A program made the position numbers and the translations under genes. This document shows, one piece after another, positions 7,428-16,413 of a stretch of DNA of 64,000 nucleotides (positions are counted from its first letter, which is position 1; every line of letters starts with the position of its first letter). The notes under the pieces are model-generated. The model saw only the letters and a program-made list of their open reading frames with translations. It ran no database searches and was not told where the DNA came from. Source of the stretch: Pseudomonas saponiphila (GTDB lineage Bacteria; Pseudomonadota; Gammaproteobacteria; Pseudomonadales; Pseudomonadaceae). The stretch covers positions 3,430,501 through 3,494,500 of the forward strand of contig NZ_FNTJ01000001.1 in NCBI RefSeq assembly GCF_900105185.1, given 5' to 3'.

Positions 7428-9812
7428 TCATTGCACCGGCACCGCCCTGATCGTCGCCCGCGGCCCCTGTCCGGGTGTCTGCAACGACACCGGCGCCACC
7501 CCGGGAATCGCCTTGCTGGCCGCCGGCAACTGCGGCGCTTGCATATCCGGCATCGCCCAGCTGCGTTCGGGCTGCAACTGCCCCTGGGCACGGCGCATGA
7601 AGTCATAGCGATTGAGCGTGATGCTGCGCCCCGCGCCGCTGTCGCGAATGATGTAGGGCCGCAAAAACACCATCAGGTTGGTCTTGGTGATGCTGCGCTT
7701 CTCGTTGCGGAACAACGCCCCGATCCCCGGGATGCTCGACAGCCAAGGCACCGCGTCGTTGCTCTGGCTGTAGCCGTCCTGCAGCAAACCGCCCAGGACC
7801 ATGATCTGCCCGTCATCCAGGAGGATGCTGGTGTCGATCGCCCGCTTGTTGGTCACGGTCCCGGCGTCCACCGAGGCCCGGGGATCGACGCTGCTGACTT
7901 CCTGGTAGATGTCCAGCTTGACCGTGCCGCCTTCGGAAATCTGCGGCCGCACATTGAGCTTCAAGCCCACCTCTTCACGCTGCACGGTCTGGAATGGGTT
8001 GTTGCTGGTGCCACCGCCACCGGTGACGTAGCTGCCGGTGACGAAGGGAATGGTCTGGCCGACGAAGATGCTCGCCGCCTCGTTGTCCAGGGTCAAAAGG
8101 TTCGGCGTCGACAGTACGTTGGTCCCGCCCTTGCTCTTCAGGGCCCGGGCCAGGACCTTGAGGTCCAGCACCTTGCCGATCCCCGGGATGTCCACGCTGC
8201 CGTTGACCACGCCGATGTTCAGGCCCTTGGGCAGGACGTCGATGCTGGTCTTGCTGCCCGGAGTGCCCTGCAGCCCGCTGCCGCCAAGGTTGACCCCGCC
8301 AAAGCCGCCACGCCCGCCGAGGTTGCCGGCCTGCCACTGCACGCCGAACTCGCTGGCGTCGTCTTCGCCGACTTCGACGATCAGGCTTTCGATCACCACC
8401 TGGGCCCGGCGCTGGTCGAGCTGGTCGATGACTTCCCGCAGGTTGCGGTACAGCGGGTCCGGCGCGGAAATCAGCAAGGTGTTGGTGGTGACGTCGGCCT
8501 GGATGGTCACGCCGCCGGCGCTGAAGGCGGTGTTCTGGTCGTTCTGCTGAGCATTGCCGCTCAGGCTGCTGGCGCTGGCGCCCTGGCCATAGGCGCTGCC
8601 ACTGCCGCTGCTGTTGAGGGTGCCGCTGCCGGTGGGGGTGCCGCTGCTGTTCTGGGCGCTGCCCTGGCCGCCCTGGGTGCTGCCGCCCATGCCGCTGAGC
8701 ATGGCTCGGGCACCATCGTTGCCGGCGCTGTCGCTCTCGCCGGTGAGCAGGCCGCGCAAGGCCTGGGCCAGCTTGCCGGCCTGGGCGTTGCGCAGGTAGA
8801 CCACGTGCAGGTTGCTCGGGTTGCTCTGGGCGTTGTCCAGCTTGTAGATCAGGTTGCGCGCCAGCTCGGTGCGCTCCGGGCTGCCGGCGCGGATGATGAT
8901 GGAGTTGGAGCGCGGGTCGCCGATCACGCTGATCTTCTGGGTGGGGTCGGCGCCCTGGGTTTCCAGCAGTTCGGCCACCATGGTGGCAATGTCCACGGCT
9001 ATGCCGTTCTGCACCGCCACCACATCGGTGTCGATGGCGCTGGGGGTGTCGATGCCGTCGATGATCTGTGCGACTCGCTGCAGGTTCTCGGCATAGTCGG
9101 TGACCACGATGCTGTTGTTGCCCGGGTAGGCATTGATCGGGTTGTTCGGCGAAACGATAGGCCGCAGCACCGGGATCAGGTTCACCGCATTTTCGTATTG
9201 CAGGCGAAAGGTGCGGGTCAGCATGCCGTTGCCCGCCGGTTTGTCGCCGCTGTAGATCGGCCCGCCCAGCAGCTTGGCATCGGCCTCGGGCACCACCTGG
9301 GCCACCCCGCCCACGTCCACCACGGCAAAGCCCTGCATGCGCAGGGCCGCCAGCAGCATGTCGTAGGCCTGATGGGCCGGCACCTGGCCCTCGCTGACCA
9401 GGGTCAGGTTGCCCTTGACCCGCGGGTCCACCAGGAACTGCTGGCCGGTGGAACGGGACAAGGCGCGCACCACCGCCTGGATATCGGCCTCGACGAAGTT
9501 CAGTTGCACCGGCTGGTCCCCCAGGGGGTTGCGCGGCACCCCGGCGCTGCGCGGCGTGCCCTGGCCGCGGCGGCTGCCGGTCACCGGGTGCAGGACTTTC
9601 GGCCGCTGGGCCTGTTGCGCCTGCAAGCGTTCGCGATCGGCCAGGGCGTCACCGCTGCGCCGGGTGTCGGCCAGGGGCTGGCCCAGTTCACTGTCCACCA
9701 GCAAGGGTGGCGGCGTGGTGGAGGTGGTGTTGCTGCAGGCCCCCAGCGCCAGCAGCAGAAACGGTGCGACCTTGCGACACTGGCGCACGTAGTTGGAGCC
9801 TGACCCCTTCAT
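7428..9812 (-). CDS. hxcQ: Type II secretin GspD/HxcQ, predicted liposecretin
   Basis: The 794-residue product forms the outer-membrane channel. It has a lipoprotein signal with lipobox LGAC (Cys26), an N0/STN domain (about 100-170), N1-N3 repeats, a Ser/Gly-rich low-complexity insert (about 370-425), and the secretin domain with VPWLSSIPGIGALF near 710. A lipidated secretin is known for HxcQ of P. aeruginosa, which targets itself to the outer membrane without a pilotin; no pilotin gene is seen here either. The start overlaps the hxcZ stop (ATGA). Confidence 0.96.
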   Translation of the reverse strand: MKGSGSNYVRQCRKVAPFLLLALGACSNTTSTTPPPLLVDSELGQPLADTRRSGDALADRERLQAQQAQRPKVLHPVTGSRRGQGTPRSAGVPRNPLGDQPVQLNFVEADIQAVVRALSRSTGQQFLVDPRVKGNLTLVSEGQVPAHQAYDMLLAALRMQGFAVVDVGGVAQVVPEADAKLLGGPIYSGDKPAGNGMLTRTFRLQYENAVNLIPVLRPIVSPNNPINAYPGNNSIVVTDYAENLQRVAQIIDGIDTPSAIDTDVVAVQNGIAVDIATMVAELLETQGADPTQKISVIGDPRSNSIIIRAGSPERTELARNLIYKLDNAQSNPSNLHVVYLRNAQAGKLAQALRGLLTGESDSAGNDGARAMLSGMGGSTQGGQGSAQNSSGTPTGSGTLNSSGSGSAYGQGASASSLSGNAQQNDQNTAFSAGGVTIQADVTTNTLLISAPDPLYRNLREVIDQLDQRRAQVVIESLIVEVGEDDASEFGVQWQAGNLGGRGGFGGVNLGGSGLQGTPGSKTSIDVLPKGLNIGVVNGSVDIPGIGKVLDLKVLARALKSKGGTNVLSTPNLLTLDNEAASIFVGQTIPFVTGSYVTGGGGTSNNPFQTVQREEVGLKLNVRPQISEGGTVKLDIYQEVSSVDPRASVDAGTVTNKRAIDTSILLDDGQIMVLGGLLQDGYSQSNDAVPWLSSIPGIGALFRNEKRSITKTNLMVFLRPYIIRDSGAGRSITLNRYDFMRRAQGQLQPERSWAMPDMQAPQLPAASKAIPGVAPVSLQTPGQGPRATIRAVPVQ

Positions 9813-10369
9813 GAAGCTTCCTTAGCGCCCTGCGCCTGATCCATGCGAACGGTCCCGGACAGTGTGCCTGCCGAGTCTTGGGCGGTGTCCGCGGCGGCGC
9901 GTTGCAGCCGGGCTTGCACCACCTGCAGTGAAAGCTGTCGGGGCGTCCCCAGCAGCCAGCCGACCACGGCATCCGCCGGGGCCTGCTCAAAGGTCAACTG
10001 CCAGCTCTCGGGGCCGGCTTGATCGGTGTGCTGCAACTGGTAACGGTCCTTGAGCCCGGCCTGGTCCAGGGTCTGGCGCAGGGCCTGCTCAAGGTCGGCG
10101 CCCCGGCGGTTGGTGCCCGCGGCCTGGTGCAGCAACACTTCCAGGGCCTCGGCCTGGGAGCGCAGCTTCGGCGTCTCGGCTTGCCAGTAGTCGATCTTCT
10201 TCAGCGGCGGCTGAATCAACAGCCACCACAGCAACAGCCCCAGCACGCCCAGGGCGGTGGCGCTCAGCAGCCGTTTCTCCCGCAGCGCCAGCGCCTTCCA
10301 ATGGCCCCGGGCCTGGGTCCAGAGGCGTGACCAGCGCGCCTGATACTGGGCCAGCCGGGCCTTATTCAT
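9809..10369 (-). CDS. hxcZ: Type II secretion protein GspM/HxcZ
   Basis: The 186-residue product has one transmembrane helix (LGVLGLLLWWLLIQPPL, about 40-56) with a basic cytoplasmic N-terminus and a periplasmic ferredoxin-like tail. GspM pairs with GspL in the inner-membrane platform. I chose ATG 10369, which overlaps the end of hxcY by 8 bases, over an upstream ATG at 10438 that would extend well into hxcY. The stop overlaps the hxcQ start. Confidence 0.85.
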   Translation of the reverse strand: MNKARLAQYQARWSRLWTQARGHWKALALREKRLLSATALGVLGLLLWWLLIQPPLKKIDYWQAETPKLRSQAEALEVLLHQAAGTNRRGADLEQALRQTLDQAGLKDRYQLQHTDQAGPESWQLTFEQAPADAVVGWLLGTPRQLSLQVVQARLQRAAADTAQDSAGTLSGTVRMDQAQGAKEAS

Positions 10370-11549
10370 CTTCGGCTCCCGGGGTGTTGTCGGTGACATT
10401 GCTCGGCTCGCCCGTGGCCGGGCCCAGGGTCCAGCCATTGCCCTCGGTCTGGACGCTGTAGCCGGCCTGGGTCAAGGCCCCCTGCCAGCCGCTGTCGGCG
10501 CGCTTCGGGGTATCGGGCAGCAGTTCCAGCCGCAGGCGCTGGTCGGCAAAGCTCAGGCTCTGCACGCTGCCCACCATGAACGGCATGGCGCTGCCGGCCT
10601 GCAGCAGCAGGTTGCCGAAGCCCTGGCTCGGGTCCGCCGCCCCGCTCTGCTGCACCGCCAGTTGCTGGCGGGCCTGTTGCAGCGGATTGAGCACCACCGG
10701 CAACTGCGGAAATACCTGCCGGACCCGCTGGCTCATCTGGCTCTTGAGGCGCTGGCCCTGCTCGGCCTCACGGGCGGCATACAGGTTCAGGCCCAGGACC
10801 CACACGGCCACCGCCAGGGCGCAGCAACCCAGGGCTCGGCCCCAGCCCTGGACCGCGCCGCGCGCCGCCGTCGCCCCCGCCTGCAGGCCCCAGGCCGGCG
10901 CCGCACCGCTCCAGCGCTGTTCGACCGGCAAGCGCTGCAGCGCTCCCTCGGGGGCATCGTCACCGATCCAGCACAGCTCGGCGCCGGAGGCGCGCAACTG
11001 CTCCAGGGTGTCCTGTACCAGAGGCTGCACGCTGGCCTGGGCGGCGCCGTGGCGCAGCAGCAACTGACCGTCCAGCAGGCACAGGTTGTGCTGCCCCGGC
11101 GCCGGCGCCGCCAGGGCGTAGGGCGCCGGGTACAGGCCCGACAGCTTGAGCCCGGCCTGTTGCAGCAACTCGCCCAGGGCCTGCAAACCGCTCTTGGGCA
11201 GCCAGCTCAAGGTCACCTGCCCCTGGGCATCCCGCGGGCCGTGGGCGACATGCATCGACTCGCCGCACCCCAAGATCAGCGCCTGGGCCGCGCAGTCCAC
11301 CGCGGCCTTGATCCGCGCCGCCGGCAACGGCGGCAACTCGATGCAGGCCAGCAGACTGTCCTGCGGGTGCAGAAAGCACTCCAGTGCCAGCCCTCGGGCG
11401 TCCTGGCCCAATGCCTCAAGGGGCCTGCGGCCTAGCTCGGTCACCCGCCCGGCGCGGTCCAGCCGGGCGTATTCCAGGGGCACGGCCAGCGGCCGGGGCG
11501 CCTGCAACAGCTCGGCCAGGGGCGGCAAGGCGATGCGCAAGCGGCTCAT
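10362..11549 (-). CDS. hxcY: Type II secretion protein GspL/HxcY
   Basis: The 395-residue product has an actin-like cytoplasmic domain, a transmembrane helix (ALGCCALAVAVWVLGLNLYA, about 240-260) and a periplasmic GspL domain. The family recruits the ATPase GspE to the membrane. The start at 11549 overlaps the hxcX stop (ATGA), which favours it over an ATG 114 bases upstream. It lies in the tight hxcT-X-Y-Z-Q operon. Confidence 0.88.
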   Translation of the reverse strand: MSRLRIALPPLAELLQAPRPLAVPLEYARLDRAGRVTELGRRPLEALGQDARGLALECFLHPQDSLLACIELPPLPAARIKAAVDCAAQALILGCGESMHVAHGPRDAQGQVTLSWLPKSGLQALGELLQQAGLKLSGLYPAPYALAAPAPGQHNLCLLDGQLLLRHGAAQASVQPLVQDTLEQLRASGAELCWIGDDAPEGALQRLPVEQRWSGAAPAWGLQAGATAARGAVQGWGRALGCCALAVAVWVLGLNLYAAREAEQGQRLKSQMSQRVRQVFPQLPVVLNPLQQARQQLAVQQSGAADPSQGFGNLLLQAGSAMPFMVGSVQSLSFADQRLRLELLPDTPKRADSGWQGALTQAGYSVQTEGNGWTLGPATGEPSNVTDNTPGAEDE

Positions 11550-12529
11550 GCGCCCACCCGCGACCAGATCACCTGGGGCATGCGGTCCTCGGGGCGGTGC
11601 AGCAAGGCGTGCAGGGTGATCTGCCGCTGGTCGCGACGGACCTGCCCCTGGAGCAGGAACCACTCGCTGGTGATGCCGACCTTGATCCGTTCCTGCACGG
11701 CAAAGGGCAGGTGCAGGCGATTGACGAAGTCGCCACGGTTGATGAACCAGTGCCCGGCGTCGCGCTCAGCCACCAGGGCCCGGGCCTGGGACAACGACAG
11801 CCCCGGCACCGCCGCCGCCAGTACTTCGGCGCTGGCGGTGTTGCCATTGACCCAAGTGTTACCCGGCAAGACGCTGACGTAGGGCTCAAGGCGCGCCAGC
11901 AACGCCTCGTCGACGCCCTGAACGCCCAGCAGGTCGTCCAGGCTGCGCAGCATCGGCTGGCGCGGCGGCAAGATCTGCTGCGCCGCCCCGGGCGAGGTCA
12001 GGCGACCGCTGTTGAAGGCACCAGGAGTGCCCGCGGCGGTGGCCGGACTGGACAGGCGCTGCGGATAGGAGGCGATCACCCGCTGGCTGATGCGCCGGCT
12101 CAGGGCCGCGTCGACGCCGAGCAGCTGGCACAGCTGGTAGAAGGCCTGCACCTGCTCCGGGTCCACCTGCTGGTTGAACACCAGGTTGCGCAGGTTGAAC
12201 TTGCCTTGCAGGTCCTGCAGGCGGCCCTGGAAACCGCCGCCGGATGCGCCCGGCGCCGGATCGCCGAGGGGCCGCGCCCAGGGCTGGTCGAGCCGGGTCA
12301 GGACCTCGCGCTGACGGGCTTGCCAAAGCAACTGCCGGCTGTATTCGAGGCCGCCCTGAAGGACCTGGGCGCCGACGATCCGCGCCTGCTCGGCTTCCAC
12401 CGCGCGGGTCAGGACGGTCTGCCGCGCCAGCATGCCGGCGGCGAGCACCGCCACCACCGCGGCGATCAGCAAGGCGCTGATGATGGCCATGCCGCGCTGC
12501 TTCGCCGCACCGGGCGAATGACTGTTCAT
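11546..12529 (-). CDS. hxcX: Type II secretion minor pseudopilin GspK/HxcX
   Basis: The 327-residue product starts MNSHSPGAAKQRG followed by the hydrophobic prepilin helix MAIISALLIAAVVAVLAAGM. This fits the GspK class, which has methionine or another residue in place of Phe after the cleaved Gly. The large GspK globular domain follows, with the helix-hairpin-helix-like SLSQARALVAERDAG region. GspK caps the pseudopilus tip with GspI and GspJ. The gene starts 8 bases after the hxcT stop. Confidence 0.9.
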   Translation of the reverse strand: MNSHSPGAAKQRGMAIISALLIAAVVAVLAAGMLARQTVLTRAVEAEQARIVGAQVLQGGLEYSRQLLWQARQREVLTRLDQPWARPLGDPAPGASGGGFQGRLQDLQGKFNLRNLVFNQQVDPEQVQAFYQLCQLLGVDAALSRRISQRVIASYPQRLSSPATAAGTPGAFNSGRLTSPGAAQQILPPRQPMLRSLDDLLGVQGVDEALLARLEPYVSVLPGNTWVNGNTASAEVLAAAVPGLSLSQARALVAERDAGHWFINRGDFVNRLHLPFAVQERIKVGITSEWFLLQGQVRRDQRQITLHALLHRPEDRMPQVIWSRVGA

Positions 12530-12537
12530 GGCAGGCC

Positions 12538-12984
12538 TTAGAGCTGCCAGGAGCCGATATCGGCATTCACGCCTTCGCCGTCGGGCTGGCCGTCGGCGCC
12601 CAGGGAGAACACGTCCACTTCGCCGTTGGCCCCCGGGTTGAGGTAGTGATAAGGGCGCCCCCAGGGATCGTTGGGCAGGCGTTCCAGGTAGGAGCGCCAG
12701 TTGCTGTCCTTGGCGTTGGCCGGACGTTCCACCAGTACCTTGAGGCCCTGGTTCATGCTCGGGTAGCTGCCGTGGTCGAGGCGATACAGCTTCAGCGCCT
12801 GCATCAGTCCGGCGATGTCCTGCTTGGCCGCGGTGGCCCGTGCCTGGTCCGGACGGTCCAGCACCTTGGGCACCACCATGACCGCGAGAATCCCGAGGAT
12901 GACCACCACCACCATGATCTCGATCAGGGTGAAGCCACGCTGGCCCCGGGGTGCGGCGGTTGACGTTACAGGCGCGATATCCAT
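12538..12984 (-). CDS. hxcT: Major pseudopilin GspG/HxcT
   Basis: The 148-residue product has the prepilin peptidase site RGQRG|FTLIEIMVVVVILG and the GspG core, including the PNDPWGRPYHYLNPG motif near residue 107. It is the main subunit of the pseudopilus. ATG 12984 has AAGGAA 8 bases upstream. It is the first gene of the leftward hxc operon; the 148-bp divergent gap to hxcV carries a candidate regulatory element. Confidence 0.95.
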   Translation of the reverse strand: MDIAPVTSTAAPRGQRGFTLIEIMVVVVILGILAVMVVPKVLDRPDQARATAAKQDIAGLMQALKLYRLDHGSYPSMNQGLKVLVERPANAKDSNWRSYLERLPNDPWGRPYHYLNPGANGEVDVFSLGADGQPDGEGVNADIGSWQL

Positions 12985-13036
12985 CTCGACATTCCTTGGC
13001 TTGAGTTCGATTCGTCGCGCAGTGTTGCAAGAAGAT

Positions 13037-13065
13037 ATGTCAGTGGTATTGAAAAACCTCGGGAG
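13037..13065 (-). promoter_or_regulatory. Candidate Pho/VreI promoter element of the hxcT operon
   Basis: On the minus strand it reads CTCCCGAGGTTTTT, 8 bases, CTGACAT, identical in the 14-base block and spacing to the element upstream of the DING gene (3296-3324). It ends 53 bases before the hxcT start. The CTGACAT half resembles a Pho-box half site (6 of 7). Which factor binds is not shown by sequence. Confidence 0.5.
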
Positions 13066-13132
13066 TTTCGGTCGCCATTCGGTCAAGCCTGCAGGCTAGG
13101 CTGCGAGGCTGTTTCCCGGTGTCGAGCGGCCC

Positions 13133-13519
13133 ATGCAAGCCCTGCGCAAACAAGCTGGATTCACCCTGATCGAAGTGCTGGTGGCCCTGGCCATCATTGC
13201 CGTGGCGATGGCCGCGGCGGTGCGCGTGGCCGGGCTGATGACCCAGAGCAACGGCCTGCTGCGGGACAAGTCCCTGGCCCTGCTGGCGGCCCAGAGCCGA
13301 CTTGCCGAGCTGCGCCTGGAAGGTCGTTTACCCAGCGGGTTGAAGAGTGTCGATTGCGACCAGGGGCGCCTGGCGCTGCGCTGCGAACAGTCGATTGGCG
13401 CCGCGGCGCTGCCCGGGCTGCTGAAGGTCAGTGTCCAGGTGCGCGAACGCGGCCGCGACGCGCCGCCCCTGGCCCGCCTGGAAACCCTCCTCGGCCGCCC
13501 CCAGGAGCCGCGGCCGTGA
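13133..13519 (+). CDS. hxcV: Minor pseudopilin GspI/HxcV
   Basis: The 128-residue product begins MQALRKQAG|FTLIEVLVALAII, a prepilin peptidase site, and continues with the GspI pattern of residues around AAQSRLAELRLEG. It belongs to the pseudopilus tip complex. It is transcribed away from hxcT and runs toward hxcP, with only 3 bases between the two stop codons. Confidence 0.9.
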   Translation: MQALRKQAGFTLIEVLVALAIIAVAMAAAVRVAGLMTQSNGLLRDKSLALLAAQSRLAELRLEGRLPSGLKSVDCDQGRLALRCEQSIGAAALPGLLKVSVQVRERGRDAPPLARLETLLGRPQEPRP

Positions 13520-13522
13520 GCC

Positions 13523-13963
13523 TCAGCGGGTCAGCCGCGGCAACGGCGGCGAGTCCGCCAGCTTGCTGACCTTGATCCGCGACTGCTCGGCGCCGCGCTC
13601 GATCAGCACGCCATCGGCCTCCACTGCCGCCAGGCGCACGCCCGGGGTCAGTTGTTCGCCGGCCAGGAAGCTGCGCGGTGGCCCGTCGTTCAGGCGCAGG
13701 ATCGCCACCGCGCCACGGGCCCCGGCCATGACCCCGGACACCTTGATCTCCACGGTGCTGGGCTGGTTGGCAAACCACTGCAGGGCTGGGCTGTCGGAAC
13801 GGGCCGCGAGCACCTGGGGCGCCACGGCCGGGGTCTGGGATTCGGCCGGGGTCAGCAGCAGCGACGACCAGGTGACCACCCCGGCCAGGGCCGCCAGCAG
13901 CGCGGTGTACTGCACCAGTCGAGGGGCTGAGAAATCTGCGGCACGCAGCATGGTGGCAAGCAT
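13523..13963 (-). CDS. hxcP: Type II secretion inner-membrane protein GspC/HxcP
   Basis: The 146-residue product has an N-terminal transmembrane helix (VQYTALLAALAGVVTWSSLLL) and a periplasmic homology region (VSGVMAGARGAVAILRLNDGPPRSFLAGE, about 77-105). GspC links the inner platform to the secretin. It lacks the C-terminal PDZ domain found in many GspC proteins, as expected for Hxc-type systems. ATG 13963 follows a strong AGGAGG site. It is convergent with hxcV and divergent from hxcU, so it is a single-gene unit. Confidence 0.88.
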   Translation of the reverse strand: MLATMLRAADFSAPRLVQYTALLAALAGVVTWSSLLLTPAESQTPAVAPQVLAARSDSPALQWFANQPSTVEIKVSGVMAGARGAVAILRLNDGPPRSFLAGEQLTPGVRLAAVEADGVLIERGAEQSRIKVSKLADSPPLPRLTR

Positions 13964-14081
13964 TGGCGGGACCTCCTGTTTGTCCGTTTGCGCAGCCTAC
14001 AGGTCAATTCTCACGGTTTTATTTCACCCAGCGATCATCGGCCCCAGGCCGGCTGATCCTGTCGCCAAGGAGTGCAATCCG

Positions 14082-14543
14082 ATGCCGTCGGGCAAGCAAC
14101 GGGGCTTCACCCTGATCGAACTGATGGTGGTCCTGGTGATCATCGGCATCGCCAGCGCGGCGGTGGGCCTGAGCCTCAAGCCCGACCCGCTGCAACTGTT
14201 GCGCAAGGACGCCGAACGCCTGGCGCAGCTGCTGCAGGTGGCCCAGGCCGAGGCCCGCGCCGACGGCCGGCCGATCACCTGGCAAGCCACCGCCAAGGGC
14301 TTTGCCTTCAGCCGCCGGGCGCCGTCCGGGAACGGCGTCGACGACCTGCGTGGCGATGCCCTGCTGCGCCCCCGCGCCTGGGAAACCCCGGGACTGCAAG
14401 TGCGCATCGAACCCGGGCAGCGGCTGATCCTCAACGCCGAGTGGATCACCCCGCCGCTGCGGCTGGTGCTCTCCGACGGCCGCCACAGCCTCGGTGTGGA
14501 GCGCAGCGCCGCCGGTCAGTTGCGAGTGGTGGAGCAACCATGA
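14082..14543 (+). CDS. hxcU: Minor pseudopilin GspH/HxcU
   Basis: The 153-residue product begins MPSGKQRG|FTLIELMVVLVIIG, a prepilin cleavage site, followed by a GspH-type domain. GspH is a minor pseudopilin near the tip. AAGGAG stands 9 bases before ATG 14082. The stop overlaps the hxcW start (ATGA). Confidence 0.9.
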   Translation: MPSGKQRGFTLIELMVVLVIIGIASAAVGLSLKPDPLQLLRKDAERLAQLLQVAQAEARADGRPITWQATAKGFAFSRRAPSGNGVDDLRGDALLRPRAWETPGLQVRIEPGQRLILNAEWITPPLRLVLSDGRHSLGVERSAAGQLRVVEQP

Positions 14544-15151
14544 AGCCTGGGCAGAACGGCTTTACCCTGATCGAAGTGCTGGTGGCGGTGATGCTCATGG
14601 CCATCGTCAGCCTGATTGCCTGGCGCGGCCTGGACAGCGTCACCCGGGCCGATACCCACCTCAAGGCCAGTACCGAACAGACCGAGGAACTGCTGCGCAG
14701 CCTCAACCAGCTAGAGCGCGACGTCGCCCTGCGGGCGGCCGTGCAACTGCGCGAACCGATCCGCGCCGACAGCGAAGAGGCCGAGCCCGACAGCCCGGCG
14801 CCGCTGAGCGTGCGCAGCTCCGACAGCAAGGGTTTTCGCCTGGAGGTGATCCGCAGCGCCGCCAACCCCGGCGACGGCCTGCAACGGGTGCGCTGGTGGC
14901 TCAAGGGCGACACCCTGTACCGCGCCGTGGCCGAGGCCCGGGACCGCTACCCCCTGCCCGCGCCCCGGGACGGGGTGGCGGTGTTGCGGCGGGTCAGTGA
15001 CCTGCAGGTGCGGGTCTGGGAGCGCGGCAAGGGCTGGCGCCAGCTCAGCGGCAATCGCCGGGACAACCCCGAGGGCCTGGAGATCCGCCTGACCCGGCAA
15101 ACGCCCCAGGGTGAAGAACATTACCGCCAGGTACTGGGGCCACTGGAATAA
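14540..15151 (+). CDS. hxcW: Minor pseudopilin GspJ/HxcW
   Basis: The 203-residue product begins MKPGQNG|FTLIEVLVAVMLMAI and carries the GspJ domain, including WRGLDSVTRAD and RVRWWLKGDTLYRA. GspJ joins GspI and GspK at the pseudopilus tip. It is coupled to hxcU by a 4-base overlap and is followed by two REPINs. Confidence 0.9.
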   Translation: MKPGQNGFTLIEVLVAVMLMAIVSLIAWRGLDSVTRADTHLKASTEQTEELLRSLNQLERDVALRAAVQLREPIRADSEEAEPDSPAPLSVRSSDSKGFRLEVIRSAANPGDGLQRVRWWLKGDTLYRAVAEARDRYPLPAPRDGVAVLRRVSDLQVRVWERGKGWRQLSGNRRDNPEGLEIRLTRQTPQGEEHYRQVLGPLE

Positions 15152-15171
15152 CCAGCCCCTCTCCGCGCTCC

Positions 15172-15394
15172 GTAGGAGCCGGCTCGCCGGCGAACCGCGC
15201 AGCGGCCAGACCCTAGAGATCGCATGGATTGAGGGTGAACGTGCTGGCCCCTTCGCTGGCAAGCCAGCTCCTACAGCGAACTCTTCGCGCCGTAGGAGCC
15301 GGCTCGCCGGCGAACCGCGCAGCGGCCAGACTCTAGAGATCGCATGGATTGAGGATGAACGTGCTGGGCCCTTCGCTGGCAAGCCAGCTCCTAC
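15172..15394. repeat. Two tandem REPINs
   Basis: Two near-identical units (15172-15274 and 15292-15394, period 120 bp) have GTAGGAGCCGGCTCGCCGGCG at one end and CTGGCAAGCCAGCTCCTAC at the other. They fill the space between the convergent hxcW and vreR genes. Confidence 0.9.
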
Positions 15395-15425
15395 AGCGAG
15401 CCGCGCAGCGGCCAGGCCGGCCGGG

Positions 15426-16376
15426 TCAGCTGAGCAGCACCACGCCGCCGGGCAGTTCGGTGCATTTGGCGCCGTAGGCGTCGCGGATCAGCAGGGCCAC
15501 GCCCGCCAGCTGGTTGAGGGTGAAACGCGCCTGGACCTTGCGCCGGCCCAGTTCGGCGTTGAGCAGCACCAGCATTCCGGGGCGGTAGCGGTTGATCTCG
15601 CTGATCACCGTGTCGAGGCGGGCGTTGTCGAACACCAGCACCTGTTCGCGCCAGGCGATCACGTTCCGCGGGTCCACGGCGGTCGGCTCGCCCACCGTCG
15701 TGGCGTCGTAGGTCAGTTGCCGACCGCTGTCCAGGCGAATGCTGCGCCCGGCCACGGCCACCTGCAGGCTGCCTTCGATGCAGGTCACGCAGACTTGATG
15801 GTCGGTGTTGCGCAGGTTGAAGCGCGCCTGACGAGCACTGAGCCTGCCCTCACCGGCCTGGACCTGGAGCGGCTGCTGGCGCTGGCTGAAGACTTCCACC
15901 TCGCCCTCCAGCAGTTCGAAGGCCTGTTCCCCCGGGGCCGGATCCCGGCGGCTGATGCGGGTCTGGGTATTGAGTTCCAGGCTCAGGCCCTCGGCCAGAT
16001 CGACCCGGCGCTGTTCGCCGACCGCAGTGGAAAAGTCTGCGGTCAACCCGGCAAAACCGCCCGGTACCGTGAACCGGACCATGAACAGCGCCGCCGAAGC
16101 GGCCAGCGCACCGCCGAGAAAGGCCCGCCGCCCGAAATGGCGCGGCCGCGACTGCAGCTCCAACTGCACCGCCGCCGGTTGCAGGCAGTGCCACAGGGCC
16201 TTGGTCTGCTCGAAGGCGGCGGCGTGCTGCGGGCTCTGCGCACACCACTGGCGCAAGGCTCGGGCGTCGGCGGCGGTGGCCCGGCCCGACGTCAGCAGGA
16301 CCAGCCAGTCCCGGGCTTCGCTCAGCAGTTGCGGATCCGCCGAGGCCTGGGATGGGGAGAGGCTAAAAATATTCAA
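15426..16376 (-). CDS. vreR: FecR-family anti-sigma factor VreR
   Basis: The 316-residue product has a cytoplasmic N-terminal DUF4880 region (about 18-60, with the ARDWLVLLTSGRAT and LRQWCAQSP patterns), a transmembrane helix (AFLGGALAASAALFMV, about 85-100) and a periplasmic FecR domain ending in a secretin/STN-like segment. It should hold or activate the ECF sigma factor encoded 37 bases upstream. The TAT-like RR before the helix is common in FecR proteins. In P. aeruginosa VreR controls VreI, which drives hxc and pdtA. Confidence 0.9.
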   Translation of the reverse strand: MNIFSLSPSQASADPQLLSEARDWLVLLTSGRATAADARALRQWCAQSPQHAAAFEQTKALWHCLQPAAVQLELQSRPRHFGRRAFLGGALAASAALFMVRFTVPGGFAGLTADFSTAVGEQRRVDLAEGLSLELNTQTRISRRDPAPGEQAFELLEGEVEVFSQRQQPLQVQAGEGRLSARQARFNLRNTDHQVCVTCIEGSLQVAVAGRSIRLDSGRQLTYDATTVGEPTAVDPRNVIAWREQVLVFDNARLDTVISEINRYRPGMLVLLNAELGRRKVQARFTLNQLAGVALLIRDAYGAKCTELPGGVVLLS

Positions 16377-16413
16377 GCGCGCAGGTACTCACGGATTGAT
16401 CAGGGACTCTTGT

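Noticed and set aside
7431..9803. A 790-codon plus-strand frame opposite hxcQ
   Set aside because: It mirrors hxcQ exactly and has no ribosome site or domain; the secretin on the other strand is certain.
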